The notes below the pieces were generated by a model. The model was not told the origin of the DNA. It did no database searches and worked only from the letters and a program-made list of their open reading frames with translations. The position numbers and the translations under genes are program-made. From the NCBI GenBank assembly GCA_903911165.1, contig CAIWCQ010000357.1:1-10485 (forward strand): 10,485 nucleotides of DNA, written 5' to 3'. The stretch's first letter is position 1; each line of letters opens with the position of its first letter. The DNA comes from an uncultured Actinomycetes bacterium. GTDB taxonomy: Bacteria; Actinomycetota; Actinomycetes; Mycobacteriales; Mycobacteriaceae. Below are positions 7,649 through 10,485 of this stretch, piece after piece.

Positions 7649-8382
7649 GAGCCGGGCCCGCGGACCCGCAGCAGGATCGCTCCACATTCCGAGCACCGCA
7701 GCACCTCATCATCGGCAGCGGCAGTGATGCGAGCCAACTCGCCCCGGTCGAGTTCGATCCGACAGGCTCCGCAACGACCGCCCACCAGCCTGCCGGCACC
7801 GAAACCCGTCGTCGCAGCCTGCCGCTCGTAGAGCTTCACCAGATCAGCGTCTAGGCCCGACACCAACTCGGATCGGCGCGCGGCTCGCTCGGTTCGGGTG
7901 CCCTCCATCTCGGCGAGTACCCGGGCTCGGGCTTCCTCCGCGAGGAGGAGATCAGCACGCAGGCCCTCCACCGCGGCCTGCTCGCCGACGCGTTCGGCCG
8001 CCAGTTGCTCCCGGCGTTCCATCACCTCCAGCAGGGAATCCTCCAGACTTCCCTGTCGGCGCTCCAAGGTGTCCAACTCGTGCTGCAGTTCCTCGAGTTG
8101 TTTGGGATTGACCGACCCGGAGTCCAATAGACCGCGGTCGCGGTCCTCGCGCTTGCGCACGGCGTCAACCTCGGACTCCAACCGGGCGACTTCGGCGTCG
8201 AGGTCCTCTATCGCGATGTCGAGAGCGGCCAGCCGGTCAGCAGCGGCGCGTTCACCCGATCGCACCTCGTCGAAATGCTGCTGCTCGGGAAGGTTCCCGG
8301 CCCGGTGCGCCAGTCGCGACAGTTCGGCATCAAGTTCGGTCAGCTCCAATAACGTAATTTGCTGTGCTACTTCAGCTTTCAT
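7645..8382 (-). CDS. Coiled-coil zinc-ribbon protein (C4-type zinc ribbon, DUF164 family)
   Basis: 245 aa. Residues ~10-190 are rich in Glu, Leu, Arg and Ala in heptad-like order and predict a long antiparallel coiled coil, with a break around [12 protein letters not shown] (89-100), a conserved spot in this family. The C-terminus is a zinc ribbon with Cys204-x2-Cys207 (CGAC) and Cys230-x2-Cys233 (CSEC). It corresponds to the remembered M. tuberculosis Rv2229c. Function is not established; nucleic-acid binding or a scaffold role has been suggested for the fold. The start is ATG 8382, with GGAAGGTGAG just upstream; the in-frame TTG at 8403 lies ahead of that ribosome site and is rejected. The start overlaps the end of the Nif3-like gene by 11 bases, and its own stop overlaps the next GTG by four, so translation of the three genes is likely coupled. 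It may bind metal supplied or sensed with its Nif3-like neighbour, but that is speculation. Confidence 0.9.
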   Translation of the reverse strand: MKAEVAQQITLLELTELDAELSRLAHRAGNLPEQQHFDEVRSGERAAADRLAALDIAIEDLDAEVARLESEVDAVRKREDRDRGLLDSGSVNPKQLEELQHELDTLERRQGSLEDSLLEVMERREQLAAERVGEQAAVEGLRADLLLAEEARARVLAEMEGTRTERAARRSELVSGLDADLVKLYERQAATTGFGAGRLVGGRCGACRIELDRGELARITAAADDEVLRCSECGAILLRVRGPGS

Positions 8383-9511
8383 TCTCACCTTCCGGGAATT
8401 CAATATTCCAGGGATCAGTGCGTAGTGGACACACCGTTACCGGGAGTGCCGCACCGAACCGTGCGCGCACCACATCAGCGGCCTGCGAACACCACGGGTA
8501 TTCGCTGGCCCAATGGGCGACATCAACGAGCCCGACGGAACTTGTCCGGCGGTGTTCGTCGGCGGGGTGGTGGCGCAGATCGGCGGTGACATAAGCCTGC
8601 ACGCCGGCTACCGCAACCGCGGCCAGAAGCGAATCTCCCGCCCCGCCACATACCGCGACCCGCGAAACCATTGCGTCCGGATCGCCGGCACCCCGCACAC
8701 CCCAGGTGGTCGCCGGCAGAGCCGACCGCACCGACGCCACAAAATCCGCGAATCGCTGCGGTCGCGACACCTGGCCGATCCGGCCGGTGCCCACACCCGC
8801 GGGCAGTGGCGCCAGGCCCAGGACGTCGAAGGCCGGTTGCTGGTAGGGGTGTGCCGCACGCATGGCCGCTAGCACGCGATCCCGGATGGCGGCCGGGGCG
8901 ATGACCTCCACCCGGTCCTCCGACAGGCGTTGCAGCGATCCCACGGTTCCGATCGCCGGGGTTGCGCCCACTGCGGGCAGGAACTGTCCACTGCCGGCGA
9001 CGGTCCAACTGCACTGCGAGTAGTCGCCGATCTGGCCCGCGCCTGCGGCGAAGACCGCCGAACGCACCGCGTCGGCATGCGGCCCCGGCACGAAGATCAC
9101 CCACTTGTCCAGGGCCGGGCCGGGGAAGACCGGTTCGAGCACCGACTCAATGGTCAAACCCAGCGCCTCGGCCAATGCGTCGGAGACACCCGGATTGGCG
9201 GCGTCGGCATTGGTGTGTGCCGTGAACAACGCGGACCCGGCGCGAATGAGGCGGTGGATCAACGCCCCCTTGGCGCTACCGGCGGCCACCGTGTCCACCC
9301 CGCGCAACAGCAGTGGGTGATGAGCCAGCAAGAGTCCTCGCGGTCCCACGGTGTCCACCACCGCGGCGGTCGCATCAACCGCCACGGTCACTGTGTCAAC
9401 GGTGTCATTCGGGTCGCCGCAGACCAGGCCGACGGAGTCCCAATCATGTGCCAGGCCGGGCGGATAGGCCTCGTCGAGCACCGCAATGACGTCGGCCAGG
9501 CGGACGCTCAT
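8372..9511 (-). CDS. Nif3-like dinuclear metal centre protein (YbgI/YqfO family)
   Basis: 379 aa, the long form of the family with a middle insertion. The N-terminal half has [10 protein letters not shown] (~24-33), the metal ligands [11 protein letters not shown] (His64, His65) and HTNADAA (His99, Asp103). The C-terminal half has [14 protein letters not shown] (~307-320) and [10 protein letters not shown] (His333, Glu337), completing the usual two-metal set. Residues ~130-245 are the inserted PII-like domain, with [10 protein letters not shown] (221-230). It matches the remembered M. tuberculosis Rv2230c. Nif3-family proteins bind two metal ions; some have been annotated as GTP cyclohydrolase I type 2, but the physiological role is unsettled. 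The start is ATG 9511 (MSVRLADV), whose ATGA overlaps the stop of cobC by four bases; the longer frame to 9550 adds an unlike 13 residues. The 3' end overlaps the zinc-ribbon gene by 11 bases. Confidence 0.93.
   Translation of the reverse strand: MSVRLADVIAVLDEAYPPGLAHDWDSVGLVCGDPNDTVDTVTVAVDATAAVVDTVGPRGLLLAHHPLLLRGVDTVAAGSAKGALIHRLIRAGSALFTAHTNADAANPGVSDALAEALGLTIESVLEPVFPGPALDKWVIFVPGPHADAVRSAVFAAGAGQIGDYSQCSWTVAGSGQFLPAVGATPAIGTVGSLQRLSEDRVEVIAPAAIRDRVLAAMRAAHPYQQPAFDVLGLAPLPAGVGTGRIGQVSRPQRFADFVASVRSALPATTWGVRGAGDPDAMVSRVAVCGGAGDSLLAAVAVAGVQAYVTADLRHHPADEHRRTSSVGLVDVAHWASEYPWCSQAADVVRARFGAALPVTVCPLRTDPWNIEFPEGENES
8384..8393 (-). promoter_or_regulatory. Ribosome binding site of the zinc-ribbon gene
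   Basis: GGAAGGTGAG on the minus strand precedes ATG 8382 and lies within the last codons of the Nif3-like gene. It decides the start against the upstream TTG at 8403. Confidence 0.6.
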
Positions 9512-10485
9512 CGAGGCGCCTCGGCGAGTGCTTCGATCAGCACCGGCCACTCTTCTCTTACCGTTGCACGTAGGTAATCGTTTCCCATACCGACGAAGGT
9601 GTCGCAGCGACGTACGGCAATTCCCTTGGTGTGCAGATGCTTTCGCATCAGCGTTGCATCCGGCACGGCGAATGCGATGAAGGGAGCACTGCCGTCGATC
9701 ACGTCCAGACCCAAACCCGTGAGCCCGGCAGCCATCTCGTCGCGCAGCACCGCCAGGCGCCGGGCGTCCGCCTCAGCCGCCGCGATTGCGGCAGGTTCGC
9801 AACAGACCGCGATCGCCTCCAGTTGCAGAGTGCCCAGCGGCCAGTGCGGCCGGGTGGCCGACAACCGAGCCAGCACCTCGGGGGCGCCCAGTGCGTAGCC
9901 GACCCGCAGTCCGGCCAGCGCCCAGGTCTTGGTCAAGCTGCGTAACACGAGTACATCGGGTAGCACGAGTACATCGGGTGCTCGGGCCGACGCCAACGAT
10001 TCCGCTTCGCCCGGCACCGCGTCGGCAAAAGCCTCGTCGACGACCACGATCCGGCCGGACCGGCGCAGCGCCAGCACCGACTCTCGGGAGTGCAGCACCC
10101 CGGTCGGGTTGGTCGGATTACCGATCACCACAAGATCGGCGTCCGCGGGCAGCCCGGGCAGTCCGGCGCCGTCGAGTGCAAACGGCGGCGGGAGCACCAC
10201 CTGGCGCAGCGCCACGCCGGCCGCCGTCAGGATTGCCTCGGGTTCGGTGAACGACGGGGCGATCAGCGCGGCCAGTCGGGGCCGCAGCGCCGGCAGCAGG
10301 GCGAATCCCTCGGTTCCGCCGTTGAGCAGCAGCACATGATCCGCCGGCACCCCGTGGCGGTGGGCGACGGCCTGCACCGCGGCCTGCTGGTCGGCGGCGG
10401 CGGGATAGCGCGCGAGGTCGGTCAATCGCGCCGCAAGACGTTCCACCAGCCAGGCGGGGGGCTGCGGGTGTCGGACGTTGACGGC
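9508..10485 (-). CDS. cobC: Cobalamin-biosynthesis PLP aminotransferase-fold enzyme CobC (5' end outside window)
   Basis: 325 codons are visible and the frame is open to the right edge. An internal GTG at 10446 begins an open frame, but in-frame residues upstream ([13 protein letters not shown]) resemble the conserved start region of this family, so the real start is beyond the window. The fold is a HisC-like fold-type I PLP enzyme: [35 protein letters not shown] for cofactor binding, DEAFAD with the ring-nitrogen aspartate, and [18 protein letters not shown] with the Schiff-base lysine (codon at 9930-9928). It matches the remembered M. tuberculosis Rv2231c. The family includes L-threonine-O-3-phosphate decarboxylases, which make the aminopropanol phosphate arm of cobalamin. 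Just before the lysine, an 18-base tandem duplication gives PDVLVL twice. The C-terminus overlaps the Nif3-like start by four bases. A HisC-like aminotransferase is an alternative role; the cobalamin call leans on the phosphatase domain nearby. Confidence 0.88.
   Translation of the reverse strand, partial: AVNVRHPQPPAWLVERLAARLTDLARYPAAADQQAAVQAVAHRHGVPADHVLLLNGGTEGFALLPALRPRLAALIAPSFTEPEAILTAAGVALRQVVLPPPFALDGAGLPGLPADADLVVIGNPTNPTGVLHSRESVLALRRSGRIVVVDEAFADAVPGEAESLASARAPDVLVLPDVLVLRSLTKTWALAGLRVGYALGAPEVLARLSATRPHWPLGTLQLEAIAVCCEPAAIAAAEADARRLAVLRDEMAAGLTGLGLDVIDGSAPFIAFAVPDATLMRKHLHTKGIAVRRCDTFVGMGNDYLRATVREEWPVLIEALAEAPR
9944..9979. repeat. 18-base in-frame tandem duplication in cobC
   Basis: Plus-strand copies aacacgagtacatcgggt (9944-9961) and agcacgagtacatcgggt (9962-9979) match at 17 of 18 bases. 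In the coding sense it gives PDVLVL followed by PDVLVLRS, directly ahead of the catalytic-lysine motif. Confidence 0.93.

Noticed and set aside
8930..9577. Plus-strand frame of 215 codons
   Set aside because: Antisense shadow of the Nif3-like gene and the end of cobC; no motif.

Overview
The window is high-GC actinobacterial DNA and reads as a mycobacterium or close relative. Supporting this are dense G/C-ending codons, GTG starts, a mycobacterial-type WS/DGAT acyltransferase, a Hip1/CaeA-like lipoprotein hydrolase, and a gene order that matches from memory the M. tuberculosis block Rv2224c-Rv2231c (hydrolase, panB, CYTH-CHAD, RNase H/phosphatase fusion, zinc-ribbon coiled coil, Nif3-like, cobC). 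No insertion sequence, tRNA, CRISPR array or phage gene is visible.

Left part (1-1888). Two minus-strand genes run toward the left edge: a WS/DGAT acyltransferase and, 10 bases after it, the first ~85 codons of a secreted lipoprotein alpha/beta hydrolase that leaves the window. A 206-base divergent promoter region (1683-1888) separates them from panB. The acyltransferase looks leaderless, with TACCAT ending 7 bases before its ATG.

Middle (1889-4307). Two plus-strand genes: panB (first committed step of pantothenate/CoA synthesis) and a CYTH-CHAD protein of the polyphosphate-linked type, 76 bases apart and probably co-transcribed.

Right part (4310-10485), all minus strand. Reading in the direction of transcription from the right edge: cobC (PLP enzyme, 5' end outside the window), Nif3-like metal protein, DUF164-type coiled-coil zinc ribbon, RNase HI/phosphoglycerate-mutase-type phosphatase fusion, two unrelated-looking class I SAM methyltransferases, then rnpB, the RNase P RNA. 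The six proteins are joined by overlaps of 4, 11, 4 and 1 bases and one 9-base gap. rnpB begins about 10 bases after the last stop codon and ends 2 bases from the convergent CYTH-CHAD stop codon. The cluster combines cobalamin lower-ligand assembly (cobC, the phosphatase domain) with RNA metabolism (RNase HI, RNase P RNA).

The most notable local features are a six-copy 15-base tandem repeat coding the linker of the RNase H/phosphatase fusion, an 18-base in-frame tandem duplication just before the catalytic lysine of cobC, the methyltransferase pair placed between rnpB and the RNase H fusion, and the lack of terminator space between rnpB and its convergent neighbour. I did not find a clearly new multi-gene system. 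The methyltransferase pair is the best candidate for undescribed function.
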